Assembly: GCA_021816625.1 (NCBI GenBank) | Contig: JAKAXM010000020.1 | Location: 1 to 40,656 of the forward strand | Reading direction: 5' to 3' | Source of the DNA: Pseudomonadota bacterium | Lineage (GTDB): Bacteria > Pseudomonadota > Gammaproteobacteria > Acidiferrobacterales > Acidiferrobacteraceae | DNA: 40,656 nt | Shown here: one piece after another, positions 7,105-15,886 of the stretch | Layout of the letters: every line of letters begins with the position of its first letter | Numbering within the stretch: the first letter of the stretch is position 1 | Position numbers and translations under genes: made by a program | Notes under the pieces: model-generated | The model's input: the letters and a program-made list of their open reading frames with translations, nothing else | The model's database searches: none | What the model was told of the DNA's origin: nothing

Positions 7105-8682
7105 GTGAAGAGGGAGGAGAGCCTGGACACCGATCTTGATGCCCTCGAATTTGGCGGTATTCAGCGCCTGCTGGAGCGTTTGACTGTCACCCCTTATGGG
7201 GCCGATGCGGCCCGCACCTTGCGGCCGGCCCCCGACCAAGGGCAGGCGCAGGCCATGCAGGCTGCGGTGAGTGCGGCCCGGCGCGCCGTCGAGGGCGGTG
7301 CCGCGGGCCCCGCGCGGCTGCCTGATATCAGGGCGGCCTTACGCCAGGCGGCGCAGGCGCAGGCGGCGCTGCCGGGGACGGCATTGGCCCATATCGCGCA
7401 GGTGCTGCAGGCCGGCGCGGTGCTCGGCGACGTTCAGGCTCATGACCACGATCTCTATCCCGATGCGCAGGATCTGGTGCCAGCCCCCGCCCTTGAAGCG
7501 CAACTGCGTGCCGCGGTCCTGCCGACCGGCCGGCTCCGTGATACGGCAAGTCCCGGTCTGCAGCAAGCGGCGGCGCGGCTTGCGGCGGAACGGCAGGCGG
7601 TGGAGGCCATCCTTAAGGAGCGACTGGCGGCTTTGGGACTCCGGGACCAAGACGAGGCCTTGGCCACGGCCGGGGCCCGGCTGCTGTTGAGCCTCCCGGC
7701 GGCGCTTGCCGACACGGTCAAAGGGGTGCGCTGCGGGCCGGCTGCCCAGGGCCGGCGCTACCTAGTGGAGCCCTTGGAGGCGGTCGCGGCCAATAACCGT
7801 CTGGAGGCGCGCGCCGGCGAGCGTGATCGCGAGGAACTATGGGCACGGCGGGAACTCACGGCCCTGGTGCGGGAGGCGGCCGCGGGGCTTGACCGTCTGC
7901 TCGGGGCCATTGCGTGGATCGACCTTGCGTTTGCGGCAGCCCAGATCAGTATCCACATGAATGCGGTGCCTCCTCGGTTCGATGAACGTCCGCTCTTGCA
8001 CATGGAGGCGGTCTACCATCCGGCCATGCTGCTTGCCTTCGCCGACCGCCGCGGCCAAAAGCCCGTGCCGCTTTCGATCACGCTCGATGCCGAGCGTCCG
8101 ATGTTGCTCGTGACCGGGCCCAACACCGGAGGTAAGACGGTCGTCTTGAAGACCGTGGGCCTGCTGGTCGCCATGGCCTATTGCGGTCTGCATCTACCAA
8201 GCGAGGGGGAGGTCGTGATCGGGCGCTTTACGCGACTTATCGTCGACATCGGCGACCGCCAGAACATCCTCCATCAATTATCGACATTCGCGGCCCATGT
8301 CGAGATCTTGAAGCGGCTCCTGAGCGAGGCGGATGGCGAGACCTTGGTGCTGATGGATGAACTGGGGACCGGGACCGATCCCGAGGAGGGCGCGGCGCTC
8401 GCCATGGCGGTACTCGATGAGCTCGCCCGCCGCGGGGTCCGTGGCCTCATCACGACCCACTTGAGCCCCCTTAAGGGCTATGCGGATCGGCACGCCCATC
8501 TCACCAATGCGACCATGCGCTTTGATGCCGAGCGCCTCGCGCCGACCTATGAACTCGAGATCGGCGCGAGCGGATCTTCCCATGGACTTACCATTGCCGA
8601 ACGCCGCGGGCTCTCGCCCGAGCTCTTGCAGGCCGCGCGTCACCACCTTACGCGGTTATTGGCCTCGCGCCCAGCGCCTTGA
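7105..8682 (+). CDS. MutS2-like ATPase lacking the C-terminal Smr nuclease domain
   Basis: The protein of about 525 residues has a MutS2-type N-terminal core beginning LDALEFGGIQRLLERL, a helical lever/clamp region and the MutS ATPase. Walker A is TGPNTGGKTVVLK, Walker B is LVLMDELGTGTDPEEGAAL, and ITTHLSPLKGYA follows. Usual MutS2 is about 770-800 residues and carries a long coiled coil, a KOW-like part and an Smr endonuclease domain; here the protein ends just after the ATPase (LSPELLQAARHHL), so these are absent. MutS2 acts on branched DNA or on collided ribosomes; without Smr this one can at most bind and move. The only standard start is GTG 7105, without a ribosome-binding site. An in-frame CTG at 7123 sits 5 bp behind AGGGAGG and would fit the family start better. 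Confidence 0.82.
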   Translation: MKREESLDTDLDALEFGGIQRLLERLTVTPYGADAARTLRPAPDQGQAQAMQAAVSAARRAVEGGAAGPARLPDIRAALRQAAQAQAALPGTALAHIAQVLQAGAVLGDVQAHDHDLYPDAQDLVPAPALEAQLRAAVLPTGRLRDTASPGLQQAAARLAAERQAVEAILKERLAALGLRDQDEALATAGARLLLSLPAALADTVKGVRCGPAAQGRRYLVEPLEAVAANNRLEARAGERDREELWARRELTALVREAAAGLDRLLGAIAWIDLAFAAAQISIHMNAVPPRFDERPLLHMEAVYHPAMLLAFADRRGQKPVPLSITLDAERPMLLVTGPNTGGKTVVLKTVGLLVAMAYCGLHLPSEGEVVIGRFTRLIVDIGDRQNILHQLSTFAAHVEILKRLLSEADGETLVLMDELGTGTDPEEGAALAMAVLDELARRGVRGLITTHLSPLKGYADRHAHLTNATMRFDAERLAPTYELEIGASGSSHGLTIAERRGLSPELLQAARHHLTRLLASRPAP

Positions 8683-8701
8683 ACCGGCGCGCCACGGCGC
8701 T

Positions 8702-9991
8702 CTACGCTTCCTCGTCGCTTTGCGTAACGGGCACCACGGCGTGCGGTTTGAGACGCGCGACCTGGATCGCGGTGCCGCGCGTGCGCACGATGTCGACGAG
8801 ATAGCCGTTCATGAGCAGGCTCGTGCCGGGGGCCGGTATATCCTCCAGATATTCGGTTATGAGCCCATTGAGGGTCTTGGGCCCATCGAGCGGCAGTTGC
8901 CAGCCCAGAGTGCGGTTGATGTCGCGTATGCTGGTGCTGCCATTTATCAAAAAACCACCGTCAGCCTGCGGAAAGATGTCGTCCGGCGTTCCGGGGGCCT
9001 GGGTCGTGAATTCGCCCACGATCTCTTCAAGGATCTCTTCGAGCGTAACGAGGCCCATCAGGTCGCCATACTCGTCTACGACCAGGCCTATGTGCCGGCG
9101 CATGGCCTTGAAGTTCAAAAGCTGGGTGGCAAGCGGCGTGCTTTGCGGAATGTAATAAGGTTCGAGCACCGCCGTTTGCAGGGTCTCGCGGGTCAGGCGG
9201 CCGGCGAGCGCCAGATGCAGGGCGCGGCGCACGTGCAGCATGCCGATGATATTGTCGAGGCTGCCCCGGTACACCGGCAGTCTCGTGTAGTGGCTACGGC
9301 CGAGCAGTTCGATGATCTCATCCCAATCGGCCTCGAGATCGAGGCCTTCCACCTCGCGGCGCGGAACCATGACGTCTTCCACCGTGCTTTTCTCGAGGTC
9401 TAGAATGGCGAGCAGCATGGAGCGGTGGGTCTTTGGGATCAGGCTGCCGGCCTCCAGCACTACGGCGCGCAACTCCTCGGTGTTCAGCTGGTCCGGGGTG
9501 CGCGGCTTGACGGCCACGCCGAAGGCCCGCAAGAGCTGGTTGGCGAGGAAATTGACGGCGGCCACGAGCGGGTAGAGGACACGCAGAAGCGGCGTCAGCA
9601 CGTAGGCGGCGCCGAACGCCACGGGCTCGGGGTAGAGCGCCGCCAAAGTCTTGGGGGCGACCTCGGATACGATCAGGATCACGAGCGTCAGGATGCCTGT
9701 CACAAGCGCCAGTACACCGGCCCCATAGAGGCGCACGGCCATCAGGGTCGCCACGGACGAGGCGGCGATGTTACCGAAGTTGTTGCCGAGGAGCACCACG
9801 CCAAGCACCCGATCCGGCCGTCGCAACAAGCGGCGGGCGAGGCGCGCCCCCCGATGCCCGGACTCGGCAAGATGCCGAAGCCGATAGCGGTTGATGGTCA
9901 TGAGGCTGATCTCGGCCGCCGAAAAGAATCCGGACAGGAAAATCAGAAACAGCAATACGCCGGCTAGCGTACCGACGGGGACGTGGTCCAA
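8702..9991 (-). CDS. corB: CNNM/CorB-type membrane protein with CBS pair
   Basis: The 429-residue protein begins with a DUF21/CNNM transmembrane domain (about residues 1-190, with FFSAAEISLMTINRYRLRHL and LIVSEVAPKTLAALYPE). Two CBS domains follow (about 205-330, with VEDVMVPRREVEGL and IGLVVDEYGDLMGLVTLEEILEEIVGE), then a CorC_HlyC domain. CorB/YfjD proteins take part in magnesium and divalent-cation transport or resistance. The start at 9991 is a TTG with GGGAG about 10 bp upstream. The pairing with ypjD upstream and ffh beyond is the same as in many Gammaproteobacteria. Confidence 0.88.
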   Translation of the reverse strand: MDHVPVGTLAGVLLFLIFLSGFFSAAEISLMTINRYRLRHLAESGHRGARLARRLLRRPDRVLGVVLLGNNFGNIAASSVATLMAVRLYGAGVLALVTGILTLVILIVSEVAPKTLAALYPEPVAFGAAYVLTPLLRVLYPLVAAVNFLANQLLRAFGVAVKPRTPDQLNTEELRAVVLEAGSLIPKTHRSMLLAILDLEKSTVEDVMVPRREVEGLDLEADWDEIIELLGRSHYTRLPVYRGSLDNIIGMLHVRRALHLALAGRLTRETLQTAVLEPYYIPQSTPLATQLLNFKAMRRHIGLVVDEYGDLMGLVTLEEILEEIVGEFTTQAPGTPDDIFPQADGGFLINGSTSIRDINRTLGWQLPLDGPKTLNGLITEYLEDIPAPGTSLLMNGYLVDIVRTRGTAIQVARLKPHAVVPVTQSDEEA

Positions 9992-10086
9992 GGGTTGAGC
10001 GAGCTCCCGAGAATGAAGCGAAGAACCCTACCATAGAGTAAGGGAATTTTCGAGGTCGGACCGCGCGTTGCGATCCGGGGCGGGTC

Positions 10087-10929
10087 CTAGCCTGGCAATA
10101 CGAGCTTAAACAGGAATTCGGCGCTCAGATAGGCAAAGACCAGGAGCACGAAGCCGCCGATCGTCCAGCGAATCGCATAGAGGCCACGCCAACCGAACTG
10201 GCGCCGACCGATCAGAAGGATGGCAAAGGACAGCCAGGCCACGAGCGACAGGATGCTGTGATGGGTGAAGGGCAGGGGCGTACCAAAGATCTGTTCGGAA
10301 AAAAAGAAGCCGCTTATGAGCGTCAGGGTGAGGAGCACGAAGCCGACCTGGATCATCTCGAACATGAGGGTCTCCATGGTCTCCATCGGCGGGATGCTGC
10401 GCAGCAACTGCGTCGGATGCCGCTGGCGCAGGCGCGTCTCCTGTATCCACAAGAGCAGGCTTTGCACGACCGCGATGCTCAGCAGGCTATAGGCCAGGAT
10501 CGAGATGACGATATGGGCGACAAGCCAGGGGTCGTGGACCGGCGTGCCGGCGCTGCTTGCCGGCAGGAATATCTGGCCGATGGCCGCGACCGCGGCGCTC
10601 GGCATGATAAAGGCCCCCAAGCTCATGATGGGCTTGCGCAGCGAGGCGACCAGAAAGATCGCGGCGACCGCCCAGGCATCCAGGGACAGGATGACCCCCA
10701 CGCCGAGCATCAGATGGCCGTCATGGTCCACGTCGCCCACGAGCAGCCCGGCCTGCAAGAGGACGGCGACGCCCCCGATGGCGGTGGCCCAAACCCGGTC
10801 ACGGGGGTTGGCGACGGCCGGTTCGAGCATGCGCCAATAGTACACCCCGGCAAGTCCGTAGAGGGCGATGGCCACGACATGGAAGATGAGTTGTATCATA
10901 GGGGGCAACAGGTATCCTGACCCGATCAT
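10087..10929 (-). CDS. ypjD: YpjD/CcsA-type inner-membrane protein
   Basis: The protein of 270-280 residues has about eight membrane helices and belongs to the cytochrome-c-assembly (CcsA/HemX-like) fold. Segments such as HDPWLVAHIVISILAYSLLSI and the late THHSILSLVAWLSF resemble the family, but no WWD haem-handling motif is visible, as in YpjD. YpjD has been linked to the neighbouring CorB/CorC cation system, and the order ypjD-corB supports that here. The start may be ATG 10929 or, giving a more usual hydrophobic N-terminus (MIQLIFHVVAIALYG), ATG 10899. Neither has a good ribosome-binding site. Confidence 0.85.
   Translation of the reverse strand: MIGSGYLLPPMIQLIFHVVAIALYGLAGVYYWRMLEPAVANPRDRVWATAIGGVAVLLQAGLLVGDVDHDGHLMLGVGVILSLDAWAVAAIFLVASLRKPIMSLGAFIMPSAAVAAIGQIFLPASSAGTPVHDPWLVAHIVISILAYSLLSIAVVQSLLLWIQETRLRQRHPTQLLRSIPPMETMETLMFEMIQVGFVLLTLTLISGFFFSEQIFGTPLPFTHHSILSLVAWLSFAILLIGRRQFGWRGLYAIRWTIGGFVLLVFAYLSAEFLFKLVLPG
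10891..10918 (+). promoter_or_regulatory. Putative ffh promoter
   Basis: TTGTAT (10891-10896) and TATCCT (10913-10918) lie 16 bp apart and would start an ffh transcript near 10925 with a 70-nt leader. The elements overlap the 5' end of the divergent ypjD. Confidence 0.4.
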
Positions 10930-10996
10930 GGCACACCCCGGGTTCCCCGGGAAGGCCTAGGCCCCGGCGCTGCCGGGCCGCGACGAGGAGATAAGT

Positions 10997-12352
10997 ATGT
11001 TTGAAACCCTGAGCAATCGCCTACAAGGGGCCATGCGCAGCCTCCGGGGCGAGACGCGGCTCACCGAAAAGAACATAGGCGACACCTTACGCGAGGTCCG
11101 GGTGGCCCTGCTGGAGGCCGACGTGGCCCTGGCCACCACGAAATCGCTGATCGAGACCATCCGCGAGCGCGCCCTGGGTCAGGAGGTGCTGGCTACCCTG
11201 AACCCGAGCCAGGCCGTGGTGAAGATCGTCTATGACACCCTCGTCGAGACCATGGGGGTGGCCTGCGACCGGCTGAATCTCGCCACGCGCCCGCCGGCCG
11301 TCGTGTTGCTGGCCGGCCTGCAGGGGTCGGGCAAGACCACGAGCGCTGCCAAACTCGCCCGGCTGCTCCGGGAACGCGAGCGTAAGAAGGTGGCGCTCGT
11401 GAGTGTCGACGTCTACCGCCCGGCCGCCATGGATCAGCTCGAGCGTCTGGCCGAGGAGGTGGGCGTCGGCTTCTATAAGGGCGATCGTGCCGAGCGGCCG
11501 GAGACCATCGCGCGCCGCGCCCTCGATGAGGCACGCCGCGAAGGGATAGAGGTTCTGATCGTCGATACCGCCGGGCGTCTGCACGTCGATCAGGAGATGA
11601 TGGCCGAGGTCAAGGGCCTACACGCCGCCGTACAGCCGATCGAGACCCTGTTTGTCGTAGACAGCATGACCGGCCAGGACGCCGTCAATACCGCGCAGGC
11701 CTTCAATGAGGCCTTGCCGATCACCGGCGTCATACTCACCAAGACCGACGGCGATGCCCGAGGTGGTGCGGCCTTGTCCCTGCGCTCGGTCATCGGGAAG
11801 CCGATCAAGTTCTTAGGCACCGGCGAAAAGACCGACGGCCTCGAACCGTTCCACCCGGAACGCCTGGCATCGCGCATCCTCGGTATGGGCGATGTGCTTA
11901 CCCTGATCGAGGAGGCCGAGCGCAAGGTCGATCGCGATAGCGCGCAACGCCTCGCGGAAAAATTCAAGAAGGGCAAGGGTTTCGATCTCGAAGATTTCCG
12001 GGAACAGATGCTGCAGATGGAGCGTATGGGCGGGATGGCGAACCTGCTCGACAAGCTGCCCGGCATGAGTGAGGTCCCGGCCGCGGCGCGCGCGCAGCTC
12101 AACAATCATGACACGCGCCGGCTCGTGGCGATCATTAATTCCATGACCCCCGCCGAGCGCCGCCATCCCGATACCATACGCGGGTCGCGCAAGCGGCGGA
12201 TCGCGCTGGGGTCGGGCACCGGGGTGCCCGAGGTCAATCGCCTGCTAAAGCAGTTTGCGCAGGCCCAGCGCCTCATGAAGCAGATGGGTAAGGGGGGCTT
12301 GAAGCGGCTCATGGCGGGCATGAAAGGCCGCATGCCGGGTTTACCCTTTTAG
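10997..12352 (+). CDS. ffh: Signal recognition particle GTPase Ffh
   Basis: The 451-residue SRP54 protein delivers nascent inner-membrane proteins to FtsY and the translocon together with 4.5S RNA. An N domain (1-90) is followed by the G domain with P-loop GLQGSGKTTSAAKLA, VDVYRPAAMDQL, the DTAGR motif in VDTAGRLH, and TKTDGDARGGAAL. A Met-rich M domain follows (about 300-451), with MLQMERMGGM, the RNA-binding GSRKRRIALGSG and a Met/Gly-rich tail. GAGGAG lies 7-9 bp before ATG 10997. Length and domains are normal. Confidence 0.97.
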   Translation: MFETLSNRLQGAMRSLRGETRLTEKNIGDTLREVRVALLEADVALATTKSLIETIRERALGQEVLATLNPSQAVVKIVYDTLVETMGVACDRLNLATRPPAVVLLAGLQGSGKTTSAAKLARLLRERERKKVALVSVDVYRPAAMDQLERLAEEVGVGFYKGDRAERPETIARRALDEARREGIEVLIVDTAGRLHVDQEMMAEVKGLHAAVQPIETLFVVDSMTGQDAVNTAQAFNEALPITGVILTKTDGDARGGAALSLRSVIGKPIKFLGTGEKTDGLEPFHPERLASRILGMGDVLTLIEEAERKVDRDSAQRLAEKFKKGKGFDLEDFREQMLQMERMGGMANLLDKLPGMSEVPAAARAQLNNHDTRRLVAIINSMTPAERRHPDTIRGSRKRRIALGSGTGVPEVNRLLKQFAQAQRLMKQMGKGGLKRLMAGMKGRMPGLPF

Positions 12353-12409
12353 AAGTCGAACGGGGGCTTGCCCGCGAATCGTGCACCCGCCATCTGGTCC
12401 GGGTGGGGC

Positions 12410-13204
12410 CTAGAGGCGCAGGCGGGCACGCAGCGCGAGCCAGTATATCCGGGGACCAGGCAGGAACAGTTGGTGGTCGAGGAGGGCACCCGGATCGGTG
12501 GTGATTTCGGCCTCGAGCTCTGCCAATAGCCGGCGGCCGAGGGCCGCGAGGACCCGGGTCGAGGGTGTCGCATCGGCCGTCGCGGATTGCGCCTCGCGAT
12601 AGGCCTCACGGGCCAGGCCACGCAAGACCGCCGTCGCGGCCGGGACATCCCCCTGGGTCGCGGCGGCCGGGTCGAGGGCGGCGAGCGAGGCGAGCTCCCA
12701 GGGGCGGTGACGGTAGCTCGCCCCGAGCGTCTGCAGGCGACACGTAAACGCATAGGCCGCCCCGGCGGCGCGGCCATGGGCCGTGCCCGGGCGCGGGTGG
12801 GGATGCTCGCAGGCGCCCCCCAGTGCGACGATCTCGCCCACCGTCCCCGCCACCCACGATGGCCAGGAGACGGCCGGAAACGGACCGTCAAGGGCCGCCT
12901 CGCACGCCGCATCGGCCAAGGCGCGGTCGATGGCCGGATCATGGAGCGTGGGCGCCGGTACGACGGCGGCCAGGGTGCGGGCCAGGGGGTGTTGGGCCCT
13001 CCCGCGGCGCGCCTGGGCGATCTCCTCCTGCCAGAACGCAATCTTCAGGCGCCGTATCGCCGGGGTTCCGGCCGTAATCAGGATGGTCTGGAGTTCGTCG
13101 GCGAGCGCATAAAGCGCGCGGACCGCTGCACGCGCCGATCGCCGGCTATAGCGCGCGCCCCAAGCAAGCAGCGTGGGCCCGCCGGGCATGGCCTGGGGGC
13201 CCAC
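12410..13204 (-). CDS. Squalene/phytoene-synthase-fold protein, catalytic Asp motifs missing
   Basis: The 264-residue protein has the alpha-helical trans-isoprenyl-diphosphate-synthase fold. YSRRSARAAVRALYALADEL matches the usual 'lyaFcR-x-x-DD' helix, and FWQEEIAQARRGRAQHPLAR matches the 'WReel...HPv' segment. The first DxxxD magnesium motif reads ADELQTI here, and I see no intact second one, so diphosphate chemistry is unlikely. Such degenerate members resemble the NDUFAF6 group of respiratory complex I assembly factors; that role is only an analogy. Start GTG 13204, or ATG 13189. The gene is 35 bp behind fdxA on the same strand and probably co-transcribed with it. Confidence 0.7.
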   Translation of the reverse strand: MGPQAMPGGPTLLAWGARYSRRSARAAVRALYALADELQTILITAGTPAIRRLKIAFWQEEIAQARRGRAQHPLARTLAAVVPAPTLHDPAIDRALADAACEAALDGPFPAVSWPSWVAGTVGEIVALGGACEHPHPRPGTAHGRAAGAAYAFTCRLQTLGASYRHRPWELASLAALDPAAATQGDVPAATAVLRGLAREAYREAQSATADATPSTRVLAALGRRLLAELEAEITTDPGALLDHQLFLPGPRIYWLALRARLRL

Positions 13205-13239
13205 GGCGCGGCCCTAGGCCCGGATCGGGCGGGTGGCGG

Positions 13240-13563
13240 TCATTTCTCGAGGTGGGCGCGTTTGCCCTTGACGCCATCCCATTGCGCGGCGTCGGCGGGC
13301 GGGTCTTTCTTTTCGAGGATGGGGGGCCATTGGCGCGAGAGTTCGGCATTTATCGTCAAGAAGGCGCGCTGGTCTTCCGGAAGCTCATCTTCCGAGAAGA
13401 TCGCCCCCACCGGGCATTCCGGGACGCACAGGGTGCAATCGATGCATTCATCGGGGTCGATCACAAGAAAATTCGGGCCTTCCCGAAAGCAATCAACCGG
13501 ACAGACCTCCACGCAGTCGGTGTATTTGCACTTGATGCAGTTTTCGGTGACCACGTAGGTCAT
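13240..13563 (-). CDS. fdxA: 7Fe ferredoxin (FdxA type)
   Basis: The 107-residue ferredoxin carries one [3Fe-4S] and one [4Fe-4S] cluster. The Cys pattern is C9, C12, C17 and C21-P in [17 protein letters not shown], then [12 protein letters not shown] with C40, C43, C46 and C50. The long C-terminal helix ([20 protein letters not shown]) is typical of the FdxA family of soluble electron carriers. The ATG at 13563 has GGGAGGAG upstream; a longer open frame to 13722 lacks support. Confidence 0.95.
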   Translation of the reverse strand: MTYVVTENCIKCKYTDCVEVCPVDCFREGPNFLVIDPDECIDCTLCVPECPVGAIFSEDELPEDQRAFLTINAELSRQWPPILEKKDPPADAAQWDGVKGKRAHLEK

Positions 13564-13624
13564 TGACGCGCTCCTCCCAAAAGCCGTCATCTTAGGCGAA
13601 GGCGGGCTCCTAGGAAACCGTGCC

Positions 13625-13654
13625 TTGCAGTTTCGTGCGCGCTGCGCGTACCAT
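13625..13654 (+). promoter_or_regulatory. Putative promoter of the PilZ-like gene
   Basis: TTGCAG (13625-13630) and TACCAT (13649-13654) are 18 bp apart and predict a start near 13661, 25 nt before ATG 13686. The in-frame ATG at 13653 falls inside the -10, which argues against using it. Confidence 0.35.
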
Positions 13655-13685
13655 GGACGGGGCTGCTTTACAAGGATATCCTGAA

Positions 13686-14984
13686 ATGGAAGCGATTGCG
13701 GCGTGGCAGGGGCGACGGACATCGTGGCGGGAGCGACGCCTTCGCGACTGGATACAGACCTTGCCGACGGCCGAACCGGTGCGGGCCCTGGGGTTCCTCG
13801 CCCAGTCCGTGCGCGCGCTCAATGCCGCCGTTCTCGATCCCGTCACGCGCGCCGCCCTATTGGACCTCTACGAAGAGCCGGCCCTGAATCTGGCCGCCGC
13901 CCTGGAGCGCCCGGGGGCCTCGGGCGCGGCCTTTGGTCTCATCACCACCATCCATTCCGAGCGCGCCCAAGGTCTGCAGATGGCGTTGACGCCAGACCTG
14001 CCGCCCGATATCCGTCCGTTGGTCGTGGCCGGGAGCGTGCGGGCGCTGGGGGAGGTGCTGCGCGTGGCCTACCGCACCTACGTGCCGGCCCCTCCGGGGC
14101 TCTGGCGACGCCTGCACGGCTTAATGGCAAGCGTGCCCGAGCCCTCCTGGGGGCTCGAGCGTGACTATGTGCGCGTCGTGCTCCTCGGGCTGTCCGACCC
14201 CTACGCCCTGCCGGTCGGGGGCGTGGACGCGGTGCGCGCGATCATAGGCGAGGTCGGGGACCGGGCCGTCTTGAATACGGGTGGGGTGGGTTTTGCGATC
14301 CATCCCGACCGGGACCGGGTCGCCGAACCCGTCGGAGAGAAGGCGCCGCTTTCCCTCGATACGAGCGCCGTCCTCGCGGAGCTCGCGCGATTGCGCGAGG
14401 ATGTGCGGATAGGCGCGCGCCTGCCGCCGCGGCTTGCAGCCCGCATCCTGCCGGATTTGGCCGTGCGGCTCTTGGCCACATTGGGTGAGGCCTGGCGGCC
14501 GGGTCCGCGCCGGCGTTCCCTGCGCGTGCGGCTCGGTGGCGAGCGCCTGGTCTGCCAGGGGCTGGCGGCCTTGCAGCGCCTGCGGGCCGGGGACGCGTCG
14601 GCATGCCGTTACGTGGATCTGGAAGGGCCGCTCCTGGCGACCGATCCGCCGCTCGGTGTCGGCGGCCCGCGGCCCCGAGTCACGATCTGGACGATACGGG
14701 ATGCCGGTCGTTCCGGACTATGGCTAAGCTGCCAGGGCCTCGACGGCCCACCGCCGGCCCCGGGGAGCTGGATCGGCGTCAAAGACCCGGAAAGTGAGGG
14801 CTCGTGGCGGGCAGCCACGGTCCGCTGGCTCAAGCGGGCCCGCCCCCGCGAATACGCGATGGGTGTCGAAGTGCTGGGCGAGGCCCAGACCGAGAGCCTC
14901 TTGCGTATCGATCCGCGGCGGGCGGCCTTTATGGCCTCGCCGGTCACGGTGCCGGTCCCCTACGCGGCGCGCAGCGCCCGCTAG
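13686..14984 (+). CDS. Unknown protein with a C-terminal PilZ-like beta-barrel region
   Basis: I do not recognise the 432-residue protein as a named family. Residues 1-330 are mostly helical and rich in Arg, Ala and Leu. The C-terminal 100 residues contain [20 protein letters not shown], then [20 protein letters not shown] and VEVLG. This resembles the last strands of a PilZ-like domain as found in proteobacterial c-di-GMP effectors of similar build. The RxxxR and D/NxSxxG ligand motifs of a true PilZ are not evident, so binding is doubtful. Start ATG 13686 follows AAGGAT. The gene ends in CTAG, sharing bases with the stop of convergent suhB. Confidence 0.55.
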   Translation: MEAIAAWQGRRTSWRERRLRDWIQTLPTAEPVRALGFLAQSVRALNAAVLDPVTRAALLDLYEEPALNLAAALERPGASGAAFGLITTIHSERAQGLQMALTPDLPPDIRPLVVAGSVRALGEVLRVAYRTYVPAPPGLWRRLHGLMASVPEPSWGLERDYVRVVLLGLSDPYALPVGGVDAVRAIIGEVGDRAVLNTGGVGFAIHPDRDRVAEPVGEKAPLSLDTSAVLAELARLREDVRIGARLPPRLAARILPDLAVRLLATLGEAWRPGPRRRSLRVRLGGERLVCQGLAALQRLRAGDASACRYVDLEGPLLATDPPLGVGGPRPRVTIWTIRDAGRSGLWLSCQGLDGPPPAPGSWIGVKDPESEGSWRAATVRWLKRARPREYAMGVEVLGEAQTESLLRIDPRRAAFMASPVTVPVPYAARSAR

Positions 14985-15775
14985 ATGGGCCCGACGCCCG
15001 GGACCTCGGCAAAGGCCGTACGCAATAGGCGGTAGACCCGGGGATTGCCGGCCAGGATGTTGCCGCTTTCCAAGGGGTCGCCTTCGGTAAAGAGGTCACT
15101 CGCAAGCCCCCCGGCCTCGCGCACGAGCAGCGAGCCGCCCGCTATGTCCCAGGGCTTGAGTCCCGTCTCCCAGAAACCATCCAGACGCCCACACGCGACA
15201 TAGGCGAGATCGAGTGCCGCCGACCCCGCGCGCCGGATCCCGCTCGTGCTCTGTGCCACCCGTTCGAACAGGGCGACCCATTGACGCACCGAGTCGCTTT
15301 GCCGAAAGGGGAAACCCGTGCCGAGCAGGGCCGAGTCGAGGTCGGCCACCCGGCTCACCCGGATGCGCCGGTCGTTCAGCTGCGCCCCCTCGCCGCGGGT
15401 CGCGGTGAAGAGTTCATCGCGTAGGGGATCGAAGACGACGGCCTGCTCGAGACGTCCCCGGCGGCGCAACGCCAGAGAGACGGCAAACTGCGGAAAACCG
15501 TGGAGAAAATTGGTGGTCCCGTCGAGCGGGTCTATGACCCATTCCCACTCGTTGCCCGCGGCAAGACCGCTTTCCTCGGCCAGGATACCATGATCGGGGT
15601 AGGCCCCCTTCAGGGTCTCGATGATGAGCTCCTCGGCCCGCCGATCGACCTCGCTTACGAAGTCATGGCGGCCCTTGGTCTCGACCTGCAGGCGATCGAT
15701 ATCGGGGAGGGCGCGCACGATGAGCGCCCCGGCCCGGCGGGCGGCCTTGATGGCGGTATTGAGCATGGGATGCAT
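14981..15775 (-). CDS. suhB: Inositol-1-monophosphatase family protein SuhB
   Basis: The 264-residue Mg2+-dependent phosphatase shows metal-binding residues in ILAEESG and WVIDPLDGTTNFLHGFP (DPLDGTT motif), and the C-terminal LKPWDIAGGSLLVREAGG. In E. coli, SuhB also joins the rRNA antitermination complex. ATG 15775 is chosen because GGAGG lies 4-5 bp upstream; the upstream ATG 15799 is inside the leader. The stop overlaps that of the neighbouring PilZ-like gene. Confidence 0.93.
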   Translation of the reverse strand: MHPMLNTAIKAARRAGALIVRALPDIDRLQVETKGRHDFVSEVDRRAEELIIETLKGAYPDHGILAEESGLAAGNEWEWVIDPLDGTTNFLHGFPQFAVSLALRRRGRLEQAVVFDPLRDELFTATRGEGAQLNDRRIRVSRVADLDSALLGTGFPFRQSDSVRQWVALFERVAQSTSGIRRAGSAALDLAYVACGRLDGFWETGLKPWDIAGGSLLVREAGGLASDLFTEGDPLESGNILAGNPRVYRLLRTAFAEVPGVGPI

Positions 15776-15797
15776 AGGGCCTCCGCAAAAGCGTTGC

Positions 15798-15825
15798 ATT
15801 GTAGCGGGCTACAGGGGCTCGTGAA
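15798..15825 (-). promoter_or_regulatory. Putative suhB promoter
   Basis: On the minus strand TTCACG (15825-15820) and TACAAT (15803-15798) are 16 bp apart. Transcription would begin about 16 nt before ATG 15775, leaving room for its GGAGG site. Confidence 0.5.
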
Positions 15826-15886
15826 AGGCTCGTGCTATCCTCCCGCCCGCGCGTCACCCCTTACGCGTTTTCGAGGAAGCCAGTCG

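Noticed and set aside
13653-13685. ATG 13653 as start of the PilZ-like gene
   Set aside because: It overlaps the predicted -10 and lacks a ribosome-binding site, while ATG 13686 has one.
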